Shown: positions 1 to 8,734, numbered from the stretch's first letter. The stretch is 61,048 nucleotides of DNA from an uncultured Bacteroidales bacterium (GCA_947173955.1 CAMWHE010000010.1:1-61048); one strand, 5' to 3'. Notes: generated by a model from the sequence alone, not told the origin. Made by a program: numbers and translations.

Positions 1-236
1 TCTATATTATATGGCTTTCAGCCATACCAATCCCTCCGATCACGCAGGGAATGGCCCGGTTGAAACCATCGGCTATTTATCTTACATGGCTTTCAGCCAT
101 ACCAATCCCGCCGATCACAGGGGACGGCCCATCACGATATCGCGTCTTCGACGCTCATTTCTCTGTGGTATATCACTTATCCCCAGGCGCAAGCACGCCT
201 GGGGTTGACAACAATAACGCACCCTCCGGGCGCTGA
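1..236. repeat. REP-like palindrome cluster, left edge
   Basis: Two copies of a 75-bp unit, each carrying the perfect hairpin ATGGCT-TTC-AGCCAT (11-25 and 86-100), are followed by a different hairpin GCGTC-TTC-GACGC (142-154), a strong hairpin with stem CCCCAGGCG/CGCCTGGGG (181-204) and an imperfect one GCACCC-TCC-GGGCGC (219-233). The same modules recur at about 4.2-4.8 kb, 8.3 kb, 55.3 kb and 60.8 kb. Short open frames cross the unit because 75 is a multiple of three, but they have no support as genes. The cluster runs off the window edge. Confidence 0.8.
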
Positions 237-248
237 CTCATATTCCGG

Positions 249-297
249 CTAATTAGACTGATTAGACTAATTAGGATTATGGAGCTTATTGGGCTAA
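249..297. repeat. 9-bp-period minisatellite, locus 1
   Basis: Degenerate tandem array with a 9-base period, consensus near CTAATNRGR, read as CTAATTAGA, CTGATTAGA, CTAATTAGG and then decaying units. It sits between the palindrome cluster and the terminator of the first GLUG gene. Related arrays occur at 4817-4872, 8211-8247 and 8657-8710. Confidence 0.65.
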
Positions 298-311
298 GAG
301 ATACTTCTTTA

Positions 312-348
312 GAAAAAAAGAAGCAGGGGCGCGGTGGGGCGCCCCTGC
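312..348 (-). terminator. Intrinsic terminator of first GLUG gene
   Basis: On the minus strand a 10-bp perfect stem (GCAGGGGCGC at 323-332 pairing with 339-348) is followed by a T-rich tract (A run at 313-319 on the plus strand). It lies 27 bases past the stop codon. An almost identical terminator follows the paralogue at 4877-4910, so the duplicated unit includes the terminator. Confidence 0.85.
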
Positions 349-374
349 TATGGGAATCAGTCGGTAATCGGAGA

Positions 375-3302
375 TTAGCGAACGAGTACTTTAGTTGCTT
401 TTGAGCCCTGCTTGCGGATGTAGAGGCCGTTAGAGGGATTTTCTACTCGGATGCCCTGGAGGTTGTAGTATTCAACGGGAGCATTTTCGTCGTCAGAAGC
501 GATCTCGTCAATGCCTGAACCTGCAACGTCCTGCCAGTTGAGAGCGGGAAGATCATTGAAGAGCTTGCCTTCATTGAATGCTGCCCATGTCTTGACTGCA
601 TTGATATCGGTTGTGGGAGTGCCGGTAACCATTGTACCATAGTTGGTCATATCGGTAGCACCGGTGTTGACTACAACGACATTATTGACAGTAAGGGTTA
701 CATCTTTATCCTGATCAGTGGTGGCAAGGAGATTTACTTTACCTTCACCGGCAACAGTTCCTGATACATAGCAGTTGTTGAGAGTAATAGCCTTACGGCC
801 ACGACCTACAAGACCACCGGCGTAAGCCTTACCTTTAACGTCTACCTGAGCGTAAGAGTTAGAGATGGTGGCGTCGGCACTGTTGGTACCCATGATACCG
901 CCTGCATATGCTGTGAGAGACTCGATCTTACCTGTCACATAGCAGTTGTCGACTGTAGTGGCTACGCCGTAACCTACATAGCCGCCGATACCGGCTACAC
1001 CGAGATTTGACTTGAGGTTGACGTCAACGAGACCGAGATTCTTCACTGAGCCCTGGAACACACCGAACAGTGAAGCATAGTAGAACTCTTCGTTCTCTGC
1101 TACTGAGGTGAGGTTGGAGATGACGTGGTTGTTACCGTCGAAGTGGATGGTCTTGCCGAAGTCGTTGTTGGCAGAGCCTACGGTCGGAACGTGGTTGATA
1201 CCGGTCATGTCGATATCGTTCATCAGCTTGAAGTAGGTGGGAGCGGCTGTTGACACTTTGTCCTTCATGCCCTCGATATCTTCGGGAGTGGAGATCTGCC
1301 AAGCTGTTTCGGCTGTCTTACCGTCTTCTTCTACAGCAGCTGCCTCGCCGATATAAGAGAGGTAGACGTGCTTGAAAGCAAAGCGATTCTGTTCGCCGGC
1401 CTTTGACTGCTTGATCATCTTGATTGAGAGTTTGCCGTCTTCGCCAACGGTGAATGTAGCTGTCTTGACGCCATTCTTAAGAGGTGCGCAGACAGAGTTG
1501 TGCCAGAGGTCAGCGTCAGTATAGGCGTGAGCTTCAGCTTCAACGTCGTTGAACTTAACAGTGAGAGGAGTATTATCCTGGTTGACGATACGATATGTAG
1601 CGACATAAGTACCGGCGGGTACGCCTTCTACTTCCTGAGAAACTACGTCTTCGCTGTCAGCTTCGGGTTCGTCATTGACGAGCCAAGCGTATGTGGCATT
1701 GTTGTACCATTCGGTCATACCTGAACCCCAGCTACCTGCGGGGAATACGATCTCTGCTTTTTCGCCACCGACAGTATATTTCCATGCTGTCGCATTGTCT
1801 GCGTCGTTCACATCGATACCTGCAGCTTTGATGAGGAATGTTGCCTCAGCGGGCTCGTCAGCTGTAGCGTTTTCGAATGCGGCAAGCATTTCCTCACGAG
1901 AAATTACTTCCCAAAGGCCGTCTTCACCGGGTTCGTCAGCGAGTTTGATAGTGTACTGTTCACCCTCGTCGCAGTGAGGCTGATCCTTGTGCCAGTCAGT
2001 GGTCATCCAGTTGAAATGCTCGTTGGGTACAAGATACTTGCCACCGACAGAGATGGTATAGTAACCGTCCTTGGGAGTGATTGTGGTGGCTACTACATCT
2101 TTACCATCCATATACACTTCTGCATTGTCAACCTTAAAGTTGCCTACAGAAGTGGTTGCATTGTAAGTACCGTCGGCATTTGCCTTAAGGTCAATTGCAC
2201 GAGCCTGAGGCTTAACAACTGCGAGAGTGCCCCATGTCATACCGGAGTTGAGGTAGTAACCGGTCTTGACGTTGCGGAAATAGTATTCGCCGTCAGCTAA
2301 CTGATCGCCGGGTTCTTCGCCTGCGCCAAATTCATCAGCATAGATATAAGAGACCTTACGCTTGCCAAGAAGAGTAGCAGCTGATTCATCAGTACCAAGG
2401 TCGGTAAATTTAATCTCTTTGATAACGGCATTTGAATTAGCATTCTGAAGATTAAATTGTACGGAAACTGTACCGAAAGCATAGTTGTAAGGCACATCCC
2501 ATTCAACCACCATAAAACGGTCGGGGTTAATTATATAAAGGGGCTGGTTGTGATTAGCTCCCGTTGCGCTATGAGTGGGATCAAGGGGGTCATCGTCAGG
2601 GGTAAGACCTGTTACGAACTGCACCTCGGGATTTTCCGGGATATCGGCAGATTTACCAGTTTCACCGACCCAACGTGCAAAATCAATACCCCAAAAAGAT
2701 CCGTCAGGATTTTCATGGTCCGCTTCAGGAACAACCCAGCCACGATCGCAGGTAGCATAAGAGTTGGCGATCCACTGATTGGAAACTTTTTCGTTATTTG
2801 GGTTTTTCCCATAGAAGTGACAGCCACGCTGATAGACATTAAACACCATCTTTACGCGTACGTAGTGAGGATCGTCTAAATTATCAAAAAGGGCTGGATC
2901 CATATAAAAGTTCAACTGAGGCTGACCATGGAAACCGGCAGGTGAATCATTTGGAACAAGGGGACAATAAGGCTCTGTCACCACAAGGCAATTACCTGCT
3001 TCACCCATATTCTTAATATAGATGTTTTTATTAGCGGCCTCTGTACCGGCAGCATCATTGTAGGCTGTACCACGTTGAACAAGAGTCGTAAGATGACCGT
3101 GGTCAGCAATAGCTTGAGCACCTTGGTCTTTGAAAAAATCAGCAGTAACAGACCATCCGGTAGCATTACAAGGAGTAAGCTTGAAAAGCTCCCCATCTTC
3201 GTATTGGCTGAAGTTGTAGCCTGACGGAGTGACATCTTTCTGCGCGAAAGCGGCTGACGCCATGAGGAGCGCACCCGCAGTTAGAAGTAAAGATTTCTTC
3301 AT
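375..3302 (-). CDS. Secreted GLUG-repeat surface protein (paralogue 1)
   Basis: Protein of 975 residues with a clear Sec signal peptide (basic start, hydrophobic core, cleavage near AFA|Q at about residue 20). The first ~650 residues are not recognised. From about residue 670 to 870 it has GLUG-type repeats (AGGIMG, AGGLVG, NCYVSG), a beta-rich module known from bacterial surface adhesins and IgA-peptidase-like proteins. The last ~35 residues (YYNLQGIRV, GLYIRKQGSKATK) resemble the conserved tail of Bacteroidales exported proteins, probably a type IX secretion sorting signal. That is inference, supported by porU and porV in this window. The last ~300 residues closely match the neighbour at 4938-7988 while the N-terminal halves differ, so the pair looks like a duplication followed by exchange of the N-terminal module. 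The start is ATG at 3302, with a Bacteroidetes -7 box about 70 bases upstream. Function unknown; cell-surface binding or adhesion is a guess. Confidence 0.85.
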   Translation of the reverse strand: MKKSLLLTAGALLMASAAFAQKDVTPSGYNFSQYEDGELFKLTPCNATGWSVTADFFKDQGAQAIADHGHLTTLVQRGTAYNDAAGTEAANKNIYIKNMGEAGNCLVVTEPYCPLVPNDSPAGFHGQPQLNFYMDPALFDNLDDPHYVRVKMVFNVYQRGCHFYGKNPNNEKVSNQWIANSYATCDRGWVVPEADHENPDGSFWGIDFARWVGETGKSADIPENPEVQFVTGLTPDDDPLDPTHSATGANHNQPLYIINPDRFMVVEWDVPYNYAFGTVSVQFNLQNANSNAVIKEIKFTDLGTDESAATLLGKRKVSYIYADEFGAGEEPGDQLADGEYYFRNVKTGYYLNSGMTWGTLAVVKPQARAIDLKANADGTYNATTSVGNFKVDNAEVYMDGKDVVATTITPKDGYYTISVGGKYLVPNEHFNWMTTDWHKDQPHCDEGEQYTIKLADEPGEDGLWEVISREEMLAAFENATADEPAEATFLIKAAGIDVNDADNATAWKYTVGGEKAEIVFPAGSWGSGMTEWYNNATYAWLVNDEPEADSEDVVSQEVEGVPAGTYVATYRIVNQDNTPLTVKFNDVEAEAHAYTDADLWHNSVCAPLKNGVKTATFTVGEDGKLSIKMIKQSKAGEQNRFAFKHVYLSYIGEAAAVEEDGKTAETAWQISTPEDIEGMKDKVSTAAPTYFKLMNDIDMTGINHVPTVGSANNDFGKTIHFDGNNHVISNLTSVAENEEFYYASLFGVFQGSVKNLGLVDVNLKSNLGVAGIGGYVGYGVATTVDNCYVTGKIESLTAYAGGIMGTNSADATISNSYAQVDVKGKAYAGGLVGRGRKAITLNNCYVSGTVAGEGKVNLLATTDQDKDVTLTVNNVVVVNTGATDMTNYGTMVTGTPTTDINAVKTWAAFNEGKLFNDLPALNWQDVAGSGIDEIASDDENAPVEYYNLQGIRVENPSNGLYIRKQGSKATKVLVR

Positions 3303-3372
3303 GAAAATGGTAATTAATTGGTTTAAGGTTATTTATCGATTTAATCTCTATATCATGGTATATAGCTAACCG

Positions 3373-3380
3373 CAAACTTA
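3373..3380 (-). promoter_or_regulatory. Putative -7 box for first GLUG gene
   Basis: The minus strand reads TAAGTTTG, an exact match to the Bacteroidetes -7 consensus TAnnTTTG. It would give a 5' leader of roughly 65 bases. No convincing -33 TTTG was found at 19-21 bases. Confidence 0.5.
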
Positions 3381-3498
3381 ATCAAAAGATTTTAGAAAAT
3401 CGACGTTTTGAGTGTTAAATTTTTATTTTACCCATGTTTAAGGGAGGATATTATCAGATTTAATCGGCGGGGTGGCTACGGTGATGTCCAGATATGTG

Positions 3499-3602
3499 AT
3501 GGCTGGAAGCCATCGGCTGTGAATAGCCGGGTACATTGAGCGCCCCTCGGCGCTCAATGTGCCCGGTCGGAGTGACGATAGCAGTGAGTGTCTGAAAGAC
3601 AC
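3499..3602. repeat. Palindrome cluster beside the transposase gene
   Basis: Successive hairpins: ATGGCT-GGA-AGCCAT (3499-3513), CGGCT/AGCCG (3514-3529), a 16-bp stem with one T:G pair around a CCTC loop (3529-3564) and GTGTCT-GAA-AGACAC (3588-3602). The last is repeated in inverted orientation on the other side of the transposase gene. Confidence 0.8.
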
Positions 3603-4150
3603 CTCGTTAAAGCTCCGAAACCGGAAAATATGGAGAATCCGGGGAAATTCCGTTAGATATCAACCATTCCCGGAATTCTTCAATGCCGGTGACGCTCTGA
3701 TGATGTTTCTTTTGATTTATAATGTACGTCTTAACTTTTTCAATCTCCGAATAACTGCATGTAAAGCTACTATACCCTTCTTCCCATCCCTCCCAACTTC
3801 TAATGAGTCGGCGTTCTTTGATAAGTTTTGACGTTTCCTGCTTTACAATTTTCACTACCTCCGACACTGCAACCGATGCGGGTAGACTAACCAGAATATG
3901 AACATGGTCGGGCATACCATTTATTCTAATAACATATCCTTTATATTTTTGGAGAAAGTGGTATAATAGCATATATACCTCTTTTTCTACTTCTTGAGAT
4001 ATTAACGGTCGGCGATGTTTGGGTGTAAAGACAATGTGATAATAATGTCTGATAAAGCTCATAGAAACTGATTTTTGCAAATGTAGTCATGAATTTTCAT
4101 TGACCGAAATTTTTAGCAAATAAATTGGAAACGAGGTGTCTTTCAGACAC
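3588..4150. mobile_element. RAYT/IS200-like element with inverted hairpin ends
   Basis: A single transposase gene is bracketed by two copies of the same 21-base sequence in inverted orientation (3588-3608 and 4130-4150), each containing the hairpin GTGTCT-TTC-AGACAC or its complement. This layout (one HUH tyrosine transposase between inverted short palindromes, in a field of related palindromes) is that of a REP-associated tyrosine transposase locus. Classical IS200 elements have subterminal hairpins but usually not an inverted identical pair. The exact ends of any mobile unit are not defined by target-site evidence, as expected for this family. Confidence 0.65.
3607..4062 (-). CDS. IS200/RAYT-like Y1 tyrosine transposase
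   Basis: Protein of 151 residues from the ATG at 4062; a longer frame would need a TTG start at 4080. It shows the Y1_Tnp fold signature: start FIRHYYHIVF, the metal-binding HUH motif in DHVHIL (His53 and His55), and the catalytic tyrosine with the downstream glutamine in KTYIINQ (Tyr113, Gln117). All catalytic residues are present, so it may be active. It would cut and rejoin single-stranded DNA at hairpins. The stop codon lies inside the left inverted repeat. Its place between two duplicated GLUG genes and among many small palindromes favours a RAYT-type resident gene over a plain insertion sequence, but one window cannot settle this. Confidence 0.85.
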   Translation of the reverse strand: MSFIRHYYHIVFTPKHRRPLISQEVEKEVYMLLYHFLQKYKGYVIRINGMPDHVHILVSLPASVAVSEVVKIVKQETSKLIKERRLIRSWEGWEEGYSSFTCSYSEIEKVKTYIINQKKHHQSVTGIEEFREWLISNGISPDSPYFPVSEL

Positions 4151-4217
4151 GCTTCTGCGCTGCAACGTTTCCGGGCACATGTCGCTGCGCTCCATGTACC
4201 GCGGCTATTTATCTTAT

Positions 4218-4470
4218 ATGGCTTTCAGCCATACCAATCCCTCCGATCACGCAGGGAATGGCTCGGTTGAAACCATCGGCTATTTATATTATATGGATTT
4301 CAGCCATACACATCCCGCCCGCTCCTGCAGGGAATGGCCCGGTTGAAACCATCAGCTATTTATCTTATATGGCTTTCAGCCATACCAATCCCTCCGATCA
4401 CGCAGAGAACGGCACGGTCGAAACAATCGGCTATTTATCTTATATGGCTTTCAGCCATACCAATCCCGCG
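4218..4470. repeat. 75-bp tandem repeat, four units
   Basis: Four units begin at 4218, 4293, 4369 and 4444 (spacing 75, 76 and 75). Each has the hairpin ATGGCT-TTC-AGCCAT (GGATTT in the second unit) followed by a conserved ~60-base spacer. Two further units lie at 11 and 86. The 76-base step breaks the reading frame, so the array is DNA or RNA structure and not a coding repeat. Confidence 0.85.
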
Positions 4471-4580
4471 CGTGGGACATACGGACGCTACCAGGGTAGA
4501 TATAGAACGGAAAGCGACGCGGCCAGTACATATCGGCTTTACTCGGCCTCCTGCGGATGCCTGCGTGTAAGGAAACATTA

Positions 4581-4701
4581 GCCCGGTACATGTCGCCTTA
4601 CGGCTCCATGTACCGGGCTATTAGGTGATTCGGCGTCCGACGGACGCCCTTTGGCTCGATGTACCGCGGTTTCTGTAAATTGGCGTCCTCTTCGGGACGC
4701 C
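4581..4701. repeat. Three strong hairpins
   Basis: A 12-bp perfect stem, GCCCGGTACATG pairing with CATGTACCGGGC, with an inner GCC/GGC stem (4581-4618); GGCGTCC-GAC-GGACGCC (4632-4648); and GGCGTCC/GGACGCC around a six-base loop (4682-4701). The middle one recurs exactly at 8435-8451 and 8637-8653. Confidence 0.8.
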
Positions 4702-4734
4702 GATTAAAGCGGGTTAGCAGAGTCCGCAGATGTC

Positions 4735-4872
4735 ATGGTGGTATTGTCCCCCGGGCGTGCTTGCTCCTGGAGTTGAAGACAATAACGCACCCTGCGGGCG
4801 CTGACTCATATTCCTTCTAATTAGACCGATTAGGCTAATGGGGCTAATTGGATTGAGGGGCTTATTAGGCTT
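4735..4872. repeat. Degenerate palindrome module plus 9-bp minisatellite, locus 2
   Basis: A decayed copy of the CCCCAGGCG hairpin and its trailing GCACCC-TGC-GGGCGC hairpin (to about 4803) is followed at 4817-4872 by the 9-base-period array (CTAATTAGA, CCGATTAGG, CTAATGGGG, CTAATTGGA). Module order is the same as at 181-297, showing that palindrome, minisatellite, terminator and gene end were copied together. Confidence 0.65.
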
Positions 4873-4876
4873 TGAG

Positions 4877-4910
4877 AAAAAGAGGCAGGGGCGCCGTGGG
4901 GCGCCCCTGC
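4877..4910 (-). terminator. Intrinsic terminator of second GLUG gene
   Basis: On the minus strand a 10-bp stem (4885-4894 with 4901-4910) is followed by a short T-rich tract. It is the duplicate of the terminator at 312-348. Confidence 0.85.
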
Positions 4911-4937
4911 TATGGGAATCAGTCGGTAATCGGATGA

Positions 4938-7900
4938 TTAGCGAACGAGTACTTTAGTTGCTTTTGAGCCCTGCTTGCGGATGTAGAGGCCGTTAGCGGG
5001 ATTTTCTACGCGGATGCCCTGAAGGTTGTAGTATTCAACGGGAGCGTCAGCGTTGTCAGAAGCGATCTCGTCAATGCCTGAACCGGCAACGTCCTGCCAG
5101 TTGAGTGCGGGGAGTTCGTTGAAGAGCTTGCCTTCATTGAATGCTGCCCAGCCCTTGATAGCTGCGATAGCGGTAGCGTCGCCTGCGGGAACTACAGTTG
5201 CGCCAGCAACAGCTGTACCTGTACCGAATGCGTAAACGTCAGTAGCCTTAACTGTGCCGTTGGCGATAAGGTTGGCAGTAGCACCTTTGACTTCACCTGC
5301 GAAGTAGCAGTTGGCGAGAGTTACGTTGTTATCACCTGCAACAGCGTAGAAACCACCGGCTTTAGCACCGTCAGCAAGACCTTCCTTGACATTTACGGCA
5401 TCAACGTCAACCTGAGCGTAAGAGTTGGTGATTTCGATAGCAGCAGCTGCGACACCGAAGAGGCCACCGTTCTGAACGCCGTATCCACAGGTAGATCCTA
5501 CGACTTCACCGGTTACGAATACATTGTCGATCTTACTGGGAACGCCTGCTACCCAGTTACCACCGCCGAAGCCGCCGAGGATACCACCTTCGAGTGAAGG
5601 ATTGATGCAGGCAGCGTCAACTACGCCGAGGTTCTTGACTGTACCCTGCATTACGCCGAAGATGGTTGTGCAGTAGTAGCCGCCGTTGTCTGCCGTTGCA
5701 TCGCGGGTAGCGGGAGCGAAGTTGCTGATGATATGGTTCTTACCGTCGTAGTTGATGGCGCGGTTATATTTGCCGTTGTAGCCATTGGGGGCGGTGTATT
5801 CAGAGATCTGTGACATGTTGATGTCGGCGGTCTGAACGAAGTAGGTAACTGCGTCTTCCTTCATGAGTTTCCACATGTTGGCGAGGTCGGCAGCGGTAGC
5901 AATTTCGTAGGGATTTGCCTCTGTGCCTTCGCCAACGGTGCCGGCTTCAGCATTTTCCTGCCAGTTGAGAGCGGGAAGCTCGTTGAAGGTCTTGCCTGCG
6001 TTGAAGGCATCCCATGTAGCCACGTCAGCGATGTTGGTAGAAACAGAGCCTGAAACCATTGTACCGTAGTTGGTCATTTCTTCAGCACCTGTGTTGACAA
6101 CAACAACCTTATTTACGGTGAGGGTTACACCACTTGTCTTATCGGTTGTAGCAAGAAGGTTGACAGCACCTTCACCGGCAACTGTACCTGATACATAGCA
6201 GTTGTTGAGATTAATAGTCTTACGGCCACGGCCTACAAGACCGCCGGCATATGCCTTACCTTTAACGTCTACCTGAGCGTAGCTATCGGTGATTGTAGTA
6301 ACGGCATCGTTTGTGCCCATGATACCACCGGCATAAGCAGAAGTACATTCAATCTTACCAGTAACATAACAGTTGATAACATTACCAGCTACATCTCCAT
6401 GTCCTACATAAGCACCGATACCGGCAGCACCAAGTTCTGACTTGAGGTTGACGTCAACGAGACCGAGGTTTTTGACAGTACCGCGAAGGATACCTATAAG
6501 AGATGCATAATAGAATTTACCTTCTCCTTCGGGAGAGACAGAAGTGAGGTTAGATATAACGTGGTAGTTACCATCAAATTCTACATTCTTAGGATATTCG
6601 GCTGCAACATTGTTCCAACCTACCGGAGGAATATAATTGACACCGTCCATGTCGATATCGTTCATCAGCTTGAAGTAGGTTGTCTTTTCAGTAGATACAA
6701 GATCCTTCATTGCTAACAAATGGGCGGGCTTGGTGAGTTGGTAGGGGTTGGCTTCGGTACCGTCACCTTCCATAGCGGCAGCATCGCCGGATTTGGTCAG
6801 CTTGACCATAGCGCCGTAGCAACCTGCTTTTGTGCCAGCGGCAGCTTCATCGTCGGATATAGTAGCACCCCATGTATAGATATTGACAGTGTTGTCGTCA
6901 ACAACTTCTGCGGTGAGTGTGCCGTTACCGTTGCCATTGCCATACAGAGACTCCTGCCATGTAGCAGCGATTTTGGCGGTATTAGTAGCTGCATCATACT
7001 CATATACAGCAAAGTTGAGAGTTGCTTTCCACTTAGTATAAACGGGATGTGCAGCCTCAAATTCGGGAGAAATATAGTTGCGGACGATGTAGCTCTTGCC
7101 TCCGAGCTCGAAGTAGGCGATACCCATGTACCAGCGGTTGCCCATAGCGGGAGCGCCGGGATTCCAGGCGGGGAGGAACTTGCCTACCCAACCTTCTTCG
7201 ATAGAGGGGCAGTTTTCAACAGCATTGCCGCAGATACCGAGAGGAAGAATGAAAGCGGGACCCTCGAAGGCGTTGATAGCTTCGACAGAAGTGAAGCGAG
7301 GGCAAGCGGAAGTGAGCTGAGAGTTGCCACCCATAGCTGTCACAGCTGCCAGAGGATAATCGTAAGCCTTCACGCAGTTGAGTCCGGTGGGCTTTGTGCC
7401 GTCGCCGGTGAATGTCATCTTGATTACAGCACCGGCGCTCTGGGTAACGACATAACCGATACCGCCTTCAGCGCTGGTAACGTCGCCTACTACATGGCCC
7501 ATGATGTCGACACGGCCTGTACCACCCTGATTTGCGAGGGAGCTTGAGCAGGTGAGGTCGTAGAGAGTACCGTCTTTGGTGATAACGCCCCACTCCTGGG
7601 CAGAGCCTACTTTATCAGTGAAATTGTAGTTGAAGATAACGTTACCGGCATCATCGGTGGTAACGGCTGTACCAAGCCACTTCTCAGCTGTGCGGGCGGG
7701 AAGTTCCTTGAAGGTGGTGACGCCGTCTTTGTCAATGGCAATGATGGCGTTTTTCTTGTGGTCGGTAGTAAGCATCTTGCCGTTGAGGCCTACAGCAAAG
7801 CGTGAGCAGGTGGCGGTAGCTGTCTGGGTGTCTTTGTTATACTTCCAGTCGGCGTCAAGTTCGGGGACAGGATTAACCTTGTCAGCGGTGACGTCGTAAC

Positions 7901-7988
7901 TCCATACTGTCTCAGCTGTGAATGTCTGAGCATTCATCGTGCCGGCGAGCAGAAGCGCGGCGGCAGAGAAGAGTAATGATTTTTTCAT
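4938..7988 (-). CDS. Secreted GLUG-repeat surface protein (paralogue 2)
   Basis: Protein of 1016 residues with a signal peptide (MKKSLLFSAAALLLAGTMNA). Residues ~20-410 are an unrecognised beta-rich region, perhaps propeller-like. Two GLUG-containing modules follow (about 420-660 and 690-960), each opening with a YFKLMNDIDM or YFVQTADINM segment and carrying AGGIMG, GGLVGRG and GGLFG motifs. The C-terminal ~70 residues are nearly identical to those of the protein at 375-3302, including the tail GLYIRKQGSKATK that is probably a type IX secretion signal. Compared with its paralogue it has one more GLUG module and an unrelated N-terminus. Surface display is inferred; the ligand is unknown. Confidence 0.85.
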   Translation of the reverse strand: MKKSLLFSAAALLLAGTMNAQTFTAETVWSYDVTADKVNPVPELDADWKYNKDTQTATATCSRFAVGLNGKMLTTDHKKNAIIAIDKDGVTTFKELPARTAEKWLGTAVTTDDAGNVIFNYNFTDKVGSAQEWGVITKDGTLYDLTCSSSLANQGGTGRVDIMGHVVGDVTSAEGGIGYVVTQSAGAVIKMTFTGDGTKPTGLNCVKAYDYPLAAVTAMGGNSQLTSACPRFTSVEAINAFEGPAFILPLGICGNAVENCPSIEEGWVGKFLPAWNPGAPAMGNRWYMGIAYFELGGKSYIVRNYISPEFEAAHPVYTKWKATLNFAVYEYDAATNTAKIAATWQESLYGNGNGNGTLTAEVVDDNTVNIYTWGATISDDEAAAGTKAGCYGAMVKLTKSGDAAAMEGDGTEANPYQLTKPAHLLAMKDLVSTEKTTYFKLMNDIDMDGVNYIPPVGWNNVAAEYPKNVEFDGNYHVISNLTSVSPEGEGKFYYASLIGILRGTVKNLGLVDVNLKSELGAAGIGAYVGHGDVAGNVINCYVTGKIECTSAYAGGIMGTNDAVTTITDSYAQVDVKGKAYAGGLVGRGRKTINLNNCYVSGTVAGEGAVNLLATTDKTSGVTLTVNKVVVVNTGAEEMTNYGTMVSGSVSTNIADVATWDAFNAGKTFNELPALNWQENAEAGTVGEGTEANPYEIATAADLANMWKLMKEDAVTYFVQTADINMSQISEYTAPNGYNGKYNRAINYDGKNHIISNFAPATRDATADNGGYYCTTIFGVMQGTVKNLGVVDAACINPSLEGGILGGFGGGNWVAGVPSKIDNVFVTGEVVGSTCGYGVQNGGLFGVAAAAIEITNSYAQVDVDAVNVKEGLADGAKAGGFYAVAGDNNVTLANCYFAGEVKGATANLIANGTVKATDVYAFGTGTAVAGATVVPAGDATAIAAIKGWAAFNEGKLFNELPALNWQDVAGSGIDEIASDNADAPVEYYNLQGIRVENPANGLYIRKQGSKATKVLVR

Positions 7989-8071
7989 AAATGGTTTATT
8001 AAAAAGGGTTTGATTGGTATCAGAAGTAGATATATAACTCTAAATAGTTGAATAGTCTATGGTATCGCGTG

Positions 8072-8079
8072 CAAATATA
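8072..8079 (-). promoter_or_regulatory. Putative -7 box for second GLUG gene
   Basis: The minus strand reads TATATTTG, matching TAnnTTTG, about 85 bases before the ATG at 7988. The surrounding 8080-8165 is AT-rich. No clear -33 element. Confidence 0.45.
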
Positions 8080-8210
8080 ATTAATTATTTTTTAATAATC
8101 GGCCGGATTTTTAAAGTTTTGAGAGATAGTATGAGGTTTTTTGAGTTAAATAACGTTAATAATTAGAAATAACTGAGATAGCCGGGAATGGCGACAGGGC
8201 TGAAAGGGTA

Positions 8211-8710
8211 ATGATTAGACTAATGGGGCTAATAAGACTAATGGGGGAAAGAGAGGTGGAGGGTTGTAGGGAGGAGAGCTATCACTACATCGCGTCTTCG
8301 ACGCTCATTTCTCTGTGGTATATCACTGTTCCCCAGGCGCAAGCACGCCTGGGGTTGACAACAATAACGCACCCTCCGGGCGCTTGGACTAACTCCATTT
8401 TCACAACTACCTTTTTTCATTGACGGCATTATTCGGCGTCCGACGGACGCCCGAGAGCGGATAAGGAGCAATACGGAGAGGCAGGGGGATACATACCTGC
8501 TTTAATCGGCGGCCCTTCGGGACGCCCGTGGATAAAGGGAGCGCTCCTGCCCCCGGCACCTTCGCTTCGCTCGGTGGCGGGGGATACGCAAAATCGGCGG
8601 GCTGCGCACGCCTTTTATACCTAGTATGAGATATTCGGCGTCCGACGGACGCCAGGCTATGATTAGACTAATGGGTCGAATGGGACTAATAAGACTAATA
8701 AAAGAATAAG
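8211..8710. repeat. Mosaic of palindromes and two 9-bp minisatellites
   Basis: This gene-free stretch holds minisatellite locus 3 (8211-8247), GCGTC-TTC-GACGC (8292-8304), the CCCCAGGCG/CGCCTGGGG hairpin (8331-8354), GCACCC-TCC-GGGCGC (8369-8383), two copies of GGCGTCC-GAC-GGACGCC (8435-8451 and 8637-8653), a CCC-TTC-GGG hairpin near 8515 and minisatellite locus 4 (8657-8710). The first three hairpins keep the order and spacing of 142-233. No credible coding frame. Confidence 0.8.
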
Positions 8711-8734
8711 GGCGGGACGGGAGGACGGGATAGC

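Noticed and set aside
11-236. Short open frames through the 75-bp repeats (repeating AFSHTNP segment)
   Set aside because: The frame exists because 75 is divisible by three. The 76-base step at 4293-4369 breaks it, no start signal is visible, and the hairpin is the conserved part.
4218-4470. Possible CRISPR array
   Set aside because: The whole 75-base unit is repeated including the would-be spacer, so there are no unique spacers, and no cas gene is in the window.
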